64,000 nt of DNA from Lachnospiraceae bacterium (GTDB lineage: Bacteria; Bacillota; Clostridia; Lachnospirales; Lachnospiraceae), in contig JAFRXK010000067.1 of the NCBI GenBank assembly GCA_017442865.1, forward strand, positions 1 to 64,000. Direction: 5' to 3'. Below the pieces are notes generated by a model. It was not told the origin of the DNA. It ran no database searches and saw nothing but the letters and a program-made list of their open reading frames with translations. Shown piece by piece: positions 9,078 to 17,789 of the stretch. How positions within the stretch are numbered: position 1 is the stretch's first letter; every line of letters begins with the position of its first letter. The position numbers and the translations under genes were made by a program.

Positions 9078-9120
9078 AGTAACTATCCGGACACGCAGGA
9101 TGCATGTACGAATAGTTACT
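9078..9120. other. Spaced 9-bp inverted repeat upstream of the Gld-type operon
   Basis: agtaactat (9078-9086) and atagttact (9112-9120) are perfect complements separated by 25 nt, in the leader of the Gld-type operon. It could be a regulator binding site or a long-loop hairpin; there is no T-run. Confidence 0.4.
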
Positions 9121-9179
9121 ATAAATATAAATCTATATAAGCATTATTTTATGTTTAAATTGTGAAAACTGCGTGAACG

Positions 9180-10664
9180 CTACTCCTCTTGCGTATCATC
9201 TGATTTTCTTCCATATGAACCATATCTTCCGTACTTGCCGTACTTAGAATACTTGCCATATTTACTGTAGCCATATTTATAACTTCCATACTTATATCCA
9301 GATGCAATATCACTGAGCTCATTCTTCTTGCAGTTAAGCACGCATCCTATTACAGGTATATAATTACCCGTAAGCGACGACAAGGCACGCGACACATACG
9401 ATACCTTTGAAGTATTGCATCTGACAACCATTACAACTCCGTCTGCATACTTTGCAATCAAAGACGCATCCGACATAATTCCGCAAGGCGGCGTATCTAT
9501 TATAACATAGTCAAAGCTTTCCTTAAGCTCCTCTATCAGATTCTTCATCTTTTCAGAACCCATGACCTCGATTGCATTCTTAAGTCCGCCGGTTCCCGGA
9601 ATTATTTTAAGCCTGCTGCCCTCAACATCCGTAAATGCATTCTTAAGTGCGGTCTTGCCATCCAATACATCACCAATACTGCATTTAATATTGTCAGCCT
9701 TTATTCTCTGTGCAATCGCCGGTTTTCTTAAATCGGCATCCACAAGCACAACTCTTTCTTTGGATTCTGCAAGGCTTAAAGCTATATTTACAGCAGTTGT
9801 CGTCTTTCCTTCTCCCGGAACGGCACTTGTTACAAGCACCACCCTGCCATTATTCTTATCACAGAATTTTTTAATCTTCGTCCTTATTGTCCTGTAGGAT
9901 TCCTTGAATGAATAACCTACCTTATCGTTAAGAATTGTTACCGGAATATCCTTCTGCTTTCTTCTCTCTTTAAATTTTATCTCAGGTACTACACCGAGAC
10001 ACTTAACATTCATTCTCTTTTCAATGTCTTCTATATCATTGACTCTGTTATCAAACAATGCAAAAAGCACAAACAGCGCAAGTGCAGCAAATACACCCAC
10101 TAACGCTCCCTTCTTTGCAGGCGACTTATAGTCCGGCAGATTTGCCGGCTCTCTCGGTATTGACGCCGGTGTTATCATATGAAAATACACCTTGCCGACT
10201 ACATAATCAGCAATATTCGGATAACATTTTATAGTTGCAAGCAAAATATTGTAAGCATCTTCAGGATTATTTGAAGTAACGCTTATTGTCAAAAGATTTG
10301 AGGTTTCAGACATATATGCACCGATTGTACCGTTAATCTGCTCCGTATCAAGCTCTTTTTTTAACATATCCCTAAATGTACTTGTTGCAACAAGATACTG
10401 AAACATACTCGAAAGGTTTCTGGCATTCACAAGATTATTTGCATCTGAATAGCCGGAATAATCACTGTTAATCGTACACGTAGCCTCGCTCTGGTAATAA
10501 GGACGATAAGAATTCTTTGCCCTGTACCACATTATTGATGCACCAATTGCAGCGAATAACAATACCAGCCAGAAAAAGCGCTTAAAAATATTAAAGGTAC
10601 GATCAATGATTGATTTGATGTCAATATTCTGTATTAATTCAGACTGTTCTTTATTATCATCCAT
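9180..10664 (-). CDS. Fused Wzz chain-length regulator / BY-type tyrosine kinase 1
   Basis: 494 aa. N-terminal Wzz domain between transmembrane helices at about 28-46 and 186-204, with the PxxP-like region ASIPREPANLPDYKSP before the second helix, then a cytoplasmic bacterial tyrosine-kinase domain: Walker A SAVPGEGKTT (280-289), Walker A' VVLVDADLRKP, Walker B YVIIDTPP. The C-terminus carries 11 tyrosines in KYG/SYG repeats, the autophosphorylation cluster typical of BY-kinases. It controls polymer length or export of exopolysaccharide. Firmicutes usually split Wzz and kinase; here they are fused as in Gram-negative Wzc, although this window also holds a split pair (27573-29042). Start overlaps the previous stop (TAATG) with GAGGAGG upstream. 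Confidence 0.88.
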   Translation of the reverse strand: MDDNKEQSELIQNIDIKSIIDRTFNIFKRFFWLVLLFAAIGASIMWYRAKNSYRPYYQSEATCTINSDYSGYSDANNLVNARNLSSMFQYLVATSTFRDMLKKELDTEQINGTIGAYMSETSNLLTISVTSNNPEDAYNILLATIKCYPNIADYVVGKVYFHMITPASIPREPANLPDYKSPAKKGALVGVFAALALFVLFALFDNRVNDIEDIEKRMNVKCLGVVPEIKFKERRKQKDIPVTILNDKVGYSFKESYRTIRTKIKKFCDKNNGRVVLVTSAVPGEGKTTTAVNIALSLAESKERVVLVDADLRKPAIAQRIKADNIKCSIGDVLDGKTALKNAFTDVEGSRLKIIPGTGGLKNAIEVMGSEKMKNLIEELKESFDYVIIDTPPCGIMSDASLIAKYADGVVMVVRCNTSKVSYVSRALSSLTGNYIPVIGCVLNCKKNELSDIASGYKYGSYKYGYSKYGKYSKYGKYGRYGSYGRKSDDTQEE

Positions 10665-12145
10665 TATTTCGCCTCCTCACCTTCGCTGCTCTTTCTGTCA
10701 TAACCGCCATAGCCGCCATAACCGCCATAGCCTGATTTTCTTCCATAGCCATAGCCATAGCCATAACCATAGCCGTAGCCATATCGTCCGCCATAGCTTT
10801 CTCCACCGAATGCGATGCTTCCTGTGGATCTGTTATATATAAAGCCTAAAAGCTCCGAATCTGTATCTGATAAATCATCAATTGCATCGTTAATCATTCC
10901 GGCAGGTGCTTCATTCTCCCTTACAACCAGAAGAAAAGCCTCCACATTGTCCGCTATAACCTCCGCATCAGCAGTAAGTGCTATAGGGGAAGAATCGACA
11001 AGCACATAATCGTAGCGGTCTTTTACGGTCATTATGAAATCTCTGTACTTCTCTGATGTAAGAAGCTCTGCCGAATCCCCAAATGCCTTTCTTCCGCATA
11101 CCATATCCGGTCTGCCTTCCTCACCCTTATCGATAATCTCATCAATGCTTCTCCTGCCTTTTATATAATCACCAAGTCCGCCATATCCGGCATCCTTTTC
11201 CATATCAAATATCTTATACAATGCAGGCTTTCTTAAATCCGCATCAACCAGAATAACCTTCTTGCCTCTTTCAGCAAGCGCAAGCGCCACATTTGAAACA
11301 ACGGTTGATTTACCCTCATTCTCTAAAAGGCTTGTAAACGCAACGACCTTTTTATTCTTATGATTTAATGCATACTCCAGCTTGGTTGCAATCGACTTTA
11401 CCTGTTCTACAAAATAAAAGCTTGTATTTAAATTTGAAATAAGTATACTTCTCTTTATCTTTTTTAAGCTCTTTTTCTTCTTTTCAACCGGTATAACTCC
11501 AAAGAGCTTTGTGTCCAGCCTCTTTTCTGCGTCCTTCTCATTCTTCAATCCGTCAGAAAGCACCGATAATGCAATAAAACCTGCTAAAAGAGCAATAAAG
11601 CTTATCTCAAATGCTTTTTTTGCATTCTCTTTTCCGTAAAAACGGCTGCTCGGCGCCATTGGAACCGCCGGTGCTGACAGCTGATCCAGCACGGCGTTGC
11701 TTACCACGTAGTCTGAAATCTCAGGATAATGCTTTAACGCTGACTTCATGATTTTAAATGTCATCTCCGGCGTTGATGATGTTACGGTAATATTTATAAT
11801 AGTCGATTCCTGAACCAGCTCTGCAGTTATCTGTCCCGGCACGCTCTTAATTCCTAAATCAGATGCCACCTTGCTTTTCAGAGTATTGCTTGAGAATATA
11901 TCTGTCATAACCTCAGCAATGGTCTTTGCTGTGGATAGGTTTGCATATATTGAACTACCCGCACCCTTTGCCGTAACCGCATATGCCGCAGTTGTTGTAT
12001 ATGTCTCTTTATATGTTCTCTCAGAAAAAAGATATACTCCCATGGCAATAAGCCCTGAAACGACCAGCACAATCCACAAATTCTTAATCACATCACTAAT
12101 AATACATCTAATATTTACAACTAAATCCTGCTTGTTTTTTTCCAT
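10664..12145 (-). CDS. Fused Wzz / BY-type tyrosine kinase 2 with Gly-Tyr repeat tail
   Basis: 493 aa paralogue of the following gene. Wzz domain with helices at about 22-40 and 181-197, then the kinase domain with a Walker A that departs from the usual pattern (SLLENEGKST in place of SxxPxEGKS), intact Walker A' VILVDADLRKP and Walker B YVLVDSSP. The tail consists of seven YG units and four YGG-type units before a charged end, 11 tyrosines in 30 residues. Two fused kinases in tandem suggest hetero-oligomers or cross-phosphorylation, with CpsB-type phosphatases at 16721 and 29059 as likely opponents. ATG 12145 has GGAGG 3-4 nt upstream. Preceded by an Ig-like anchored protein in the same operon. 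Confidence 0.85.
   Translation of the reverse strand: MEKNKQDLVVNIRCIISDVIKNLWIVLVVSGLIAMGVYLFSERTYKETYTTTAAYAVTAKGAGSSIYANLSTAKTIAEVMTDIFSSNTLKSKVASDLGIKSVPGQITAELVQESTIINITVTSSTPEMTFKIMKSALKHYPEISDYVVSNAVLDQLSAPAVPMAPSSRFYGKENAKKAFEISFIALLAGFIALSVLSDGLKNEKDAEKRLDTKLFGVIPVEKKKKSLKKIKRSILISNLNTSFYFVEQVKSIATKLEYALNHKNKKVVAFTSLLENEGKSTVVSNVALALAERGKKVILVDADLRKPALYKIFDMEKDAGYGGLGDYIKGRRSIDEIIDKGEEGRPDMVCGRKAFGDSAELLTSEKYRDFIMTVKDRYDYVLVDSSPIALTADAEVIADNVEAFLLVVRENEAPAGMINDAIDDLSDTDSELLGFIYNRSTGSIAFGGESYGGRYGYGYGYGYGYGYGRKSGYGGYGGYGGYDRKSSEGEEAK
10697..10783 (-). repeat. Tandem short repeats encoding (YG)n and (YGG)n
   Basis: 6-nt units (tat-ggc type codons; ccatag on the plus strand) repeat seven times, then 9-nt units repeat about three times. 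Such arrays are prone to slippage, so tail length may vary between strains. Confidence 0.8.
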
Positions 12146-12157
12146 ACTTCCTCCGGC

Positions 12158-12997
12158 TTATTCTGTAACTATTACAGTAAGAGTGCTTTCACCCGCAAAT
12201 CCAAGGGAATTGACAACCGAATATGTTACCGTATATTTTCCCGGTGTGTTTACATCGACCGCAGAATCAATAATTACACTGCCGGTCTCTATAACCTCAC
12301 CCTCAACCTTACTGTGTATATTTTTAATATATGATGCAGCGTCAAAGGATTCGCCCTCCTTGATATATACAAGATATTCTCTCAATATCACATCCGGGGT
12401 TTTTGACGCTGTGGTTTTGTCAGTGCTTTTAACCTCTACCATAAGCTCTATATCAGAATAATCGCCACAGGAATTAGATACTCCGAATACCACAGGAAAT
12501 ATTCCTGCTGCATTAAATGAGTTTGAACCGCTTACAAGCTTCACCTTATCGGTTATATCACCGTCAATCACATCAAAAGCTTTCACACAGTCTCTTACCG
12601 AATAAATATCATTTTCATTAAATACCAGCGGCTTTGTAAGAGAAAAAACAGGTGGAGTGTAGTCAGTATATTTCACCTTTCTCTGCCATATTGAAACATT
12701 GTTCGACTTATCAAATGCTGCATACGTTATTGTTCTCGTATGATCATCAGGATTGAGCAATGACTGGCTTGCAACTATCAGTGAATTTGTGACATCCCCG
12801 TCAATATTATCTGTGGCTGTCATGCCGGACAAAAGACTTTGCTCAGAATCATGAACGCTTAATTCCAGCATATCAGTATCTGCACTTATAACCGGTCCTC
12901 TTTTATCAACCTTTTCAAACCACCCTTTATAGTGGCATAAAAATAATCCGCAGCATATTAAAAAAGCTGCAATTACAATTCCTTTAAGCCAACGCAT
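12158..12997 (-). CDS. Membrane-anchored protein with DUF5011-type Ig-like domains
   Basis: 279 aa. One N-terminal transmembrane helix, then about three extracellular immunoglobulin-like domains; DNIDGDVT and DVIDGDITDKV are signature segments of DUF5011/HYR-type domains. No catalytic motif. Start chosen at ATG 12997 because AGGAGG ends 7 nt upstream; the preceding in-frame TTG 13000 is too close. It leads the operon with the two fused Wzz/kinases (12-nt gap), and similar proteins occur at 13273 and 26820, so it probably serves the polysaccharide export machine or wall retention of polymer. That role is inferred from context only. Confidence 0.75.
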   Translation of the reverse strand: MRWLKGIVIAAFLICCGLFLCHYKGWFEKVDKRGPVISADTDMLELSVHDSEQSLLSGMTATDNIDGDVTNSLIVASQSLLNPDDHTRTITYAAFDKSNNVSIWQRKVKYTDYTPPVFSLTKPLVFNENDIYSVRDCVKAFDVIDGDITDKVKLVSGSNSFNAAGIFPVVFGVSNSCGDYSDIELMVEVKSTDKTTASKTPDVILREYLVYIKEGESFDAASYIKNIHSKVEGEVIETGSVIIDSAVDVNTPGKYTVTYSVVNSLGFAGESTLTVIVTE

Positions 12998-13064
12998 CAA
13001 TCTTCCTCCTAAAAAAATATCTCAAAGTTCCCTATTATCCCCAAGTTTAATATATACCTTATTG

Positions 13065-13073
13065 ATTATAACA
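13065..13073 (-). promoter_or_regulatory. Extended -10 promoter for the Ig/Wzz-kinase operon
   Basis: TGTTATAAT on the minus strand is a perfect extended -10 element about 65 nt upstream of the Ig-like gene; no good -35 is present, as is common with extended -10 promoters. Confidence 0.5.
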
Positions 13074-13146
13074 CATTCATTTTTTATTTGCTACCTTTAT
13101 ATAAAATTATTTTTACATAAACAAATAAAAAAAATAATAGTTTTTC

Positions 13147-13177
13147 TTGTATTTTTTTGTCCCTATGTTATTATAAT
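13147..13177 (+). promoter_or_regulatory. Possible promoter for the divergent Ig-like gene
   Basis: TTGTAT (13147-13152) and TATAAT (13172-13177) with a long 19-nt spacer, about 95 nt before the start at 13273. The divergent spacing allows shared regulation with the minus-strand operon. Confidence 0.35.
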
Positions 13178-13272
13178 TATGATACTGAGAAATAAGCATG
13201 CTTTTATATGCCTGTATTTGCAGTTATCATAAAATTAAAACTACTATCATTTTTATTTATTAAGAGGTACTT

Positions 13273-14154
13273 ATGCGTAAGTTTAGATTATTTTTTAAAA
13301 TTCTTATTTCAATTTTATCAATAGGCTGTCTTGAATATATATTTGTCATTGACGACCATGTTAAGCTGTTTGAGCGTTATAATACCGAAGCTACTGATAT
13401 CGATGACATAAGCGAAGACTACACGGTTACAATTAACGCCCCGTCTTCAATCCTTTATTATCAGGATACGCCTGATTTTAATTTTTTGCAGGATGTCACC
13501 GCAGTTGATTCTGACGGCAAAGATTTGACCGGTGAACTCAAATATGCGATTAAAGCCGGCAGCTCGCTGTCTGAAAAGAAGATTGAATATTTTATTACAC
13601 ATAACGGCACAACCATTGCTTCAGCAGAAAGAGCTTTTGTAATTGAAAATTACACCGGTCCTGTTATAAACATCACTCCGGATGTTACCATTCATGCGAC
13701 GGAAGCCTCCGACCTGTTAGCTAAGCTTAAAGAGCTTGGTGCGATATCCGCAAACGACGGTCTGGGTAACGACATTACATCTACTGTTGAATATAACAGT
13801 GACTCAGCGCTTAATACAGCAGGAACCTATCCTGTCAAATTTGTTGTTACAAACTTTTTTAATGACACCTTTTCATTAATATACAACCTGGGTATTGTAG
13901 GCTCAACCACAGATCCTGTCGTAGGTCTTACCACAACAAGCGTCACATTACCTCTCGGTTCAGAGTTTAACTGGATCAACTATTTTGATTATGCTACAGA
14001 CCCTGTTGAAGGTGATATCTCACACAGAGTTTATGTAAAAGACAATATCAACCCTCTTGTGCCGGGTGTATACAAGGCAACGTATAAGGCAACAAACAGC
14101 CAGGGTGTTTCATCAGAACCTGTAGAGCTTACGGTAATTATCTCAGCAGAATAG
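13273..14154 (+). CDS. Membrane-anchored Ig-like repeat protein (divergent)
   Basis: 293 aa. N-terminal hydrophobic helix (about 7-27), then three beta-sandwich repeats, each closing with a motif such as NTAGTYPVKFVVTN or LVPGVYKATYKATNSQGV, typical of bacterial Ig-like/DUF5011 domains. No enzyme motif. It stands alone on the plus strand, divergent from the Wzz/kinase operon, and ends at a bidirectional terminator. Compositionally like the anchored proteins at 12158 and 26820; a surface or polysaccharide-binding role is inferred. Start ATG 13273 with GAGG 5 nt upstream. Confidence 0.75.
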   Translation: MRKFRLFFKILISILSIGCLEYIFVIDDHVKLFERYNTEATDIDDISEDYTVTINAPSSILYYQDTPDFNFLQDVTAVDSDGKDLTGELKYAIKAGSSLSEKKIEYFITHNGTTIASAERAFVIENYTGPVINITPDVTIHATEASDLLAKLKELGAISANDGLGNDITSTVEYNSDSALNTAGTYPVKFVVTNFFNDTFSLIYNLGIVGSTTDPVVGLTTTSVTLPLGSEFNWINYFDYATDPVEGDISHRVYVKDNINPLVPGVYKATYKATNSQGVSSEPVELTVIISAE

Positions 14155-14214
14155 CAGCTGTCTGATTACTTCACATCTGCATAAGCCATAAACAAGCTGC
14201 ATTGCATTAATCTT

Positions 14215-14268
14215 AATGCGGCGGCTAAAACAGTTTAAACTCAAATCAACTGTTTTAGCCGCCGCATT
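14215..14268. terminator. Bidirectional terminator between convergent genes
   Basis: Perfect 21-bp inverted repeat (14215-14235 with 14248-14268, 12-nt loop) whose GC-rich base is flanked by AT-rich sequence on both sides. It separates the plus-strand Ig-like gene from the minus-strand ABC exporter. Confidence 0.8.
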
Positions 14269-14353
14269 TATTAACAATCTGCTTAAAGGCTGCCGGCTTA
14301 CGCATACCGGTACTTCACAATATTATATATCTAAAGCCTGCAATATTTACACC

Positions 14354-16159
14354 TTAAAAATCTTTTAATAAAACCTCTATCTCTTCATGCTCCATCTGCT
14401 CTATCTTATGGTCCGATATCCTGTACACCCTGCTGCAGACTCCGAGCACGCTAGGTCTGTGCGTAGTAAGTATACAGGTTTTCTTTTTGCTGTGTCCCAT
14501 AATATTTTTGAGAACTTTTCTTTCTGTAGCAACATCCAGAGCTGAAGTAGCCTCATCAAGTAAAAGCACCGGTGCATCAGAAATAACTGCCCTTGCAATT
14601 GCAAGTCTTTGTGCCTGTCCCTCTGAAAAACCGCCGCCCTTTTCTCCTACAGGACTGTATATTCCGTCAGGAAGCTTCATAACGAAATCATAGGCACATG
14701 CAAGCTTCAACGCCTCAACTATCTCTTCTTCAGAAGCATCCGGCTTAAGCATCCTCATATTGTCTGCAATTGTACCTGAAAAAACCGTATTGCCCTGTGG
14801 AACATAAGAAAAAAGCTTTCTTGACGCAGCTGACACATCCACCTGTCTGCCGGTATTCTCTATACCTAAAACTGCCCTGCCCGCAGAAATATTTACTATG
14901 CTTAAAAGCACTCTCATAAGCGTCGTCTTTCCCTCTCCCGAAGGTCCCACAAGCGCCACTATATCTCCTGCATCCGCATAGAAATTGGCATGCTTAAATA
15001 CTGCATTACCGCTTTTATACGAAAATTCCGCATCTGAAAGCTCAACATACACGCCGCTCTGCGCAGAATCCATCATCAATTCATCCACGGCCTCTTCATT
15101 TTCATATACCTCCTTAGGAAGATCCGAAACTGCCATAAGTCTGCCCGCAGAGGTTGTAGCAGCAATTGCACTCGGCACAAGTCCTATAAGCGACGCAAAT
15201 GCCGCTGTAAGCGTTGAGGCAAGCTGCAAAAACATAGTCATTGTACCATAGGAAATGAACCCCTTCCACAATCTGAACACGCCCCATCCAAAGCACAGTG
15301 CAGATACAGCCATACCGGTCAGACTCATTACCGCCGAGGTTCCTACTGAAAATTTATTAAAATCAAGAGCTATGCCGGCATACTCTGTCTGCACATCCCT
15401 CATTCTGTCTCCAAAGCTCTTAACCATGCCAAAGCTTTTAATGGTCTGGATATTCTGAAACGACTCCTGATTAAAGGCAAGCATTTTACTTGATGCTTCC
15501 TTCATCTTCTTGTTGTACTGCCTCATCTTCTTCATAAGCGTTCTTGAAACAAATATGGTAAACGGCGCGCTTATAAGTGCTAAAAGCGCAAGTGTCTTAT
15601 CATAATAAAATATAACAAAAAACGCTCCAGCAAACTGAAACAGCTTGGTTATAAGATTTGGTATCCAGCCAAGCACACTTGAAGAGACTACTGAAACATC
15701 CGAATTTAATCTGTTTAAAAGGTCTCCGGAATGATATCTCGTGGCAGCTTCCCAGTCGGCGTCAAGTATCTTGTCATATATATCGGCCCTTATCTCATTG
15801 TTGACCTTAATATCTATCTTTGCGCTTATTCTAGACATCAACGCATTCGCTGCTATTGTAAGCAGACCCATAAGTACATATGCCGTTGCCGTAATGTATA
15901 AAGGATACGCTCCGGTTGTTACAGCCATGCTTTTTGCCGCTTCTTCTCCATACCTGAGCACAATAACCGAATCAATCAGTATCTTTGAAACAATGCTTGA
16001 GCCCAGTCCCATGGCAGTGCCGGCAATTCCGAACAATATGTATACAAGAATAGAAAGCTTGTATTTAAATGCATATCCATATATCCACTTACACTCAAGG
16101 AAAGCCTCTGAAAGAGAGCCGTCCTTAATCTTTTTTATTATCTTTTTTATAATTGTCAC
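14354..16159 (-). CDS. ABC exporter, fused membrane and ATPase domains
   Basis: 601 aa type I ABC exporter half-transporter: six-helix membrane domain (about 30-330) then nucleotide-binding domain with Walker A GPSGEGKTT, a variant signature FSEGQAQRLAIARA (in place of LSGGQ), Walker B VLLLDEATSALD and switch His in LTTHRP. No C39 peptidase domain is fused at the N-terminus, so any leader cleavage would have to come from a separate protease, and an S26-type peptidase gene lies 33 nt upstream. Last gene of the LCP-PqqD-CpsB-peptidase operon. The cargo may be a peptide or a lipid-linked glycan; sequence does not decide. GTG start at 16159 with AGGAGC upstream. Confidence 0.85.
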   Translation of the reverse strand: MTIIKKIIKKIKDGSLSEAFLECKWIYGYAFKYKLSILVYILFGIAGTAMGLGSSIVSKILIDSVIVLRYGEEAAKSMAVTTGAYPLYITATAYVLMGLLTIAANALMSRISAKIDIKVNNEIRADIYDKILDADWEAATRYHSGDLLNRLNSDVSVVSSSVLGWIPNLITKLFQFAGAFFVIFYYDKTLALLALISAPFTIFVSRTLMKKMRQYNKKMKEASSKMLAFNQESFQNIQTIKSFGMVKSFGDRMRDVQTEYAGIALDFNKFSVGTSAVMSLTGMAVSALCFGWGVFRLWKGFISYGTMTMFLQLASTLTAAFASLIGLVPSAIAATTSAGRLMAVSDLPKEVYENEEAVDELMMDSAQSGVYVELSDAEFSYKSGNAVFKHANFYADAGDIVALVGPSGEGKTTLMRVLLSIVNISAGRAVLGIENTGRQVDVSAASRKLFSYVPQGNTVFSGTIADNMRMLKPDASEEEIVEALKLACAYDFVMKLPDGIYSPVGEKGGGFSEGQAQRLAIARAVISDAPVLLLDEATSALDVATERKVLKNIMGHSKKKTCILTTHRPSVLGVCSRVYRISDHKIEQMEHEEIEVLLKDF

Positions 16160-16192
16160 AACCTGCTCCTACATCAAATCACACCGATAATA

Positions 16193-16675
16193 TCAGTTCT
16201 CTTTCTTTTCTCGTCTTCTGAATTTTGATTTAAGCTTCGTCAGGCACAATATTAATTTCAGTCTGACGGGTCTTAAAAGCAGCCAGATTCTTTTATAAAA
16301 CCACCATACAAAGCTTTTGCTGTCAATCCACTTTCCATCACGGCAAACCTTTGTGATAATTCCGAATATCTGTTCTTCATCTACAGGTCCCTCAATATTC
16401 TTCTGTGCGTCCCCGACAATATAATACTGCCGCCGTTTTTTGTCTGCTTTTTGTATACGATGCAAAACAAAATCACCATTTCTTCTCTGAAAGAAAACGA
16501 TATCGCCCCTTTCAAGCTCCTTTGATGGTTTTTCAATAATAACGCTGTCTCTAACATCCTTCATGAAAGGAAACATACTGTTACCGCGCACATTTAGTCT
16601 GACCTGCCTGCCTTCATTTACGAGTTCTCTTAAAACCGGCAGATATTTATCATTATCTACAACCTTACAAATCAT
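16193..16675 (-). CDS. S24/S26-family signal-peptidase-like serine protease
   Basis: 160 aa. The region RGNSMFPF carries the nucleophile Ser (about S33), VLHRI supplies a His (about H72) in place of the usual bacterial Lys, and YIVGDA supplies an Asp (about D89). This Ser-His-Asp set is the SipW/Sec11-like type rather than the LepB type. A hydrophobic-basic C-terminal segment (about 125-150) may bind the membrane; there is no N-terminal helix. Such small S24/S26 peptidases recur with PqqD-like proteins and ABC exporters in Firmicutes peptide-maturation and capsule clusters; both partners are in this operon. It probably matures an exported peptide or protein not encoded nearby. ATG 16675 with a weak GGGGTGG site. 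Confidence 0.78.
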   Translation of the reverse strand: MICKVVDNDKYLPVLRELVNEGRQVRLNVRGNSMFPFMKDVRDSVIIEKPSKELERGDIVFFQRRNGDFVLHRIQKADKKRRQYYIVGDAQKNIEGPVDEEQIFGIITKVCRDGKWIDSKSFVWWFYKRIWLLLRPVRLKLILCLTKLKSKFRRREKKEN

Positions 16676-16720
16676 ATTACCACCCCATGATTACAGCCGT
16701 CACATTAAAACCACTAACAG

Positions 16721-17494
16721 CTAAAACCAGTTTCTCAAATCAACATCAGGGAAAACAGGCTCATCATTTAACGACAGCCCACCGCCAAAAATCACATTAT
16801 GCGGATTGGTCTCCAATAAAAGCCTTGCATAATCCTCATCATACATATCGCATATAAAATCATATACGTCCCTCAAATAATTTGTTCTGTGCCATGATGT
16901 GTGTGCATCGCTGGCAACGCAATGCACAAGATTATGCCCCATCAAAACCCTCGCAACAGCCTCCGGTTTCTCACCGAACTTGCCCATAATACTTCCCTTG
17001 TTTACCTGAATACCGCACCCCTTCATAACCCAGCCGTAAATCATTTCGGGATAATCAAATGATGCATAGTATCTTTCAGGATGTGCAACCACAGGTATAA
17101 CGTCCTCATCAAGCAGGCTGTCCAGCATATAGTCCATATATTCCGGTTCTTCTCCGAAGCCGAATTCTACCAGCATATACTTTCCACCATTTACCGTATT
17201 AAGCATATTCCTTCTGTACAGTCTGATTATATCATCCGTTATATAAACCTCGGCCCCGAGAAATAATTTTAAAGGAATTTCTGCGTCCTCTACTTCTTTT
17301 TTTAACATTTCAAAGCGCTTTGTAATATACCCGCCGGAGTAATTGCTGTATAGCTCCGGAATATTACAGTGAGGTGTAACCAGCATCTCAGTTGTACCGC
17401 CCGACACCGCAAGCCTTGCCATTTCAACAGACTCCGCGAAGGAATCCGAGCCATCATCTACCCCCGGAAGTATATGTGAATGAATATCAACCAT
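16721..17494 (-). CDS. cpsB: CpsB/CapC-type PHP tyrosine-protein phosphatase
   Basis: 257 aa manganese-dependent PHP-family phosphatase. Metal-binding motifs are visible: DIHSHILPGVDDG at the N-terminus, TPHCN, the Glu of LGAEVY, VAHPERY and SDAHTSWHR. In streptococci this family removes phosphate from the tyrosine tail of the CpsD kinase; here the likely substrates are the fused kinases at 9180-12145 or CpsD at 27573. It sits between the PqqD-like gene (12-nt gap) and the S26 peptidase gene. A second copy lies at 29059. Start ATG 17494 with GGAGAGG upstream. Confidence 0.9.
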   Translation of the reverse strand: MVDIHSHILPGVDDGSDSFAESVEMARLAVSGGTTEMLVTPHCNIPELYSNYSGGYITKRFEMLKKEVEDAEIPLKLFLGAEVYITDDIIRLYRRNMLNTVNGGKYMLVEFGFGEEPEYMDYMLDSLLDEDVIPVVAHPERYYASFDYPEMIYGWVMKGCGIQVNKGSIMGKFGEKPEAVARVLMGHNLVHCVASDAHTSWHRTNYLRDVYDFICDMYDEDYARLLLETNPHNVIFGGGLSLNDEPVFPDVDLRNWF

Positions 17495-17506
17495 AACCTC
17501 TCCACA

Positions 17507-17773
17507 CTAATCTTCCAGAATCTTTGCCGCACGCATATTCTCAAGATATTCCTTCACATCTGCGCATGCGGTTTCTCTGTCAATATCGAATTCCTCAAGC
17601 AGCTTATCAACAAGCTCATCCTCTGAGGAATCTTCCTTGAGCAGGTTCCATATGAACATTCCAGTCTCATTCACAGTTATAATACCATTAAAATCAACCG
17701 CTGCCCTTCCGGTAGGAACCACAATATATTCCCCGGCTATCTCTCTCATAATAAATCCACTCTTAATCTTCAT
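17507..17773 (-). CDS. PqqD-family protein (RiPP recognition element-like)
   Basis: 88 aa winged-helix protein of the PqqD type. The pattern of an N-terminal beta-hairpin (FIMREIAGEYIVVPTG), GMFIWNLL and a C-terminal helical part with DVKEYLENM matches standalone PqqD/RRE proteins, which bind leader peptides and present them to modifying enzymes. No radical SAM, LanM, YcaO or obvious precursor gene is present nearby, so the partner may be elsewhere or the protein may have been recruited to another job. Gap of 16 nt after the LCP gene and 12 nt before cpsB, so co-transcribed. ATG 17773 with AGGAG upstream. Confidence 0.82.
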   Translation of the reverse strand: MKIKSGFIMREIAGEYIVVPTGRAAVDFNGIITVNETGMFIWNLLKEDSSEDELVDKLLEEFDIDRETACADVKEYLENMRAAKILED

Positions 17774-17789
17774 GAAACATTTCTCCTTA

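Noticed and set aside
10606-10842. His/Ser-rich plus-strand frame (HNRHSRHNRHS-type repeats)
   Set aside because: It is the complement of the YG/YGG codon repeats of the kinase tail and has no start signal.
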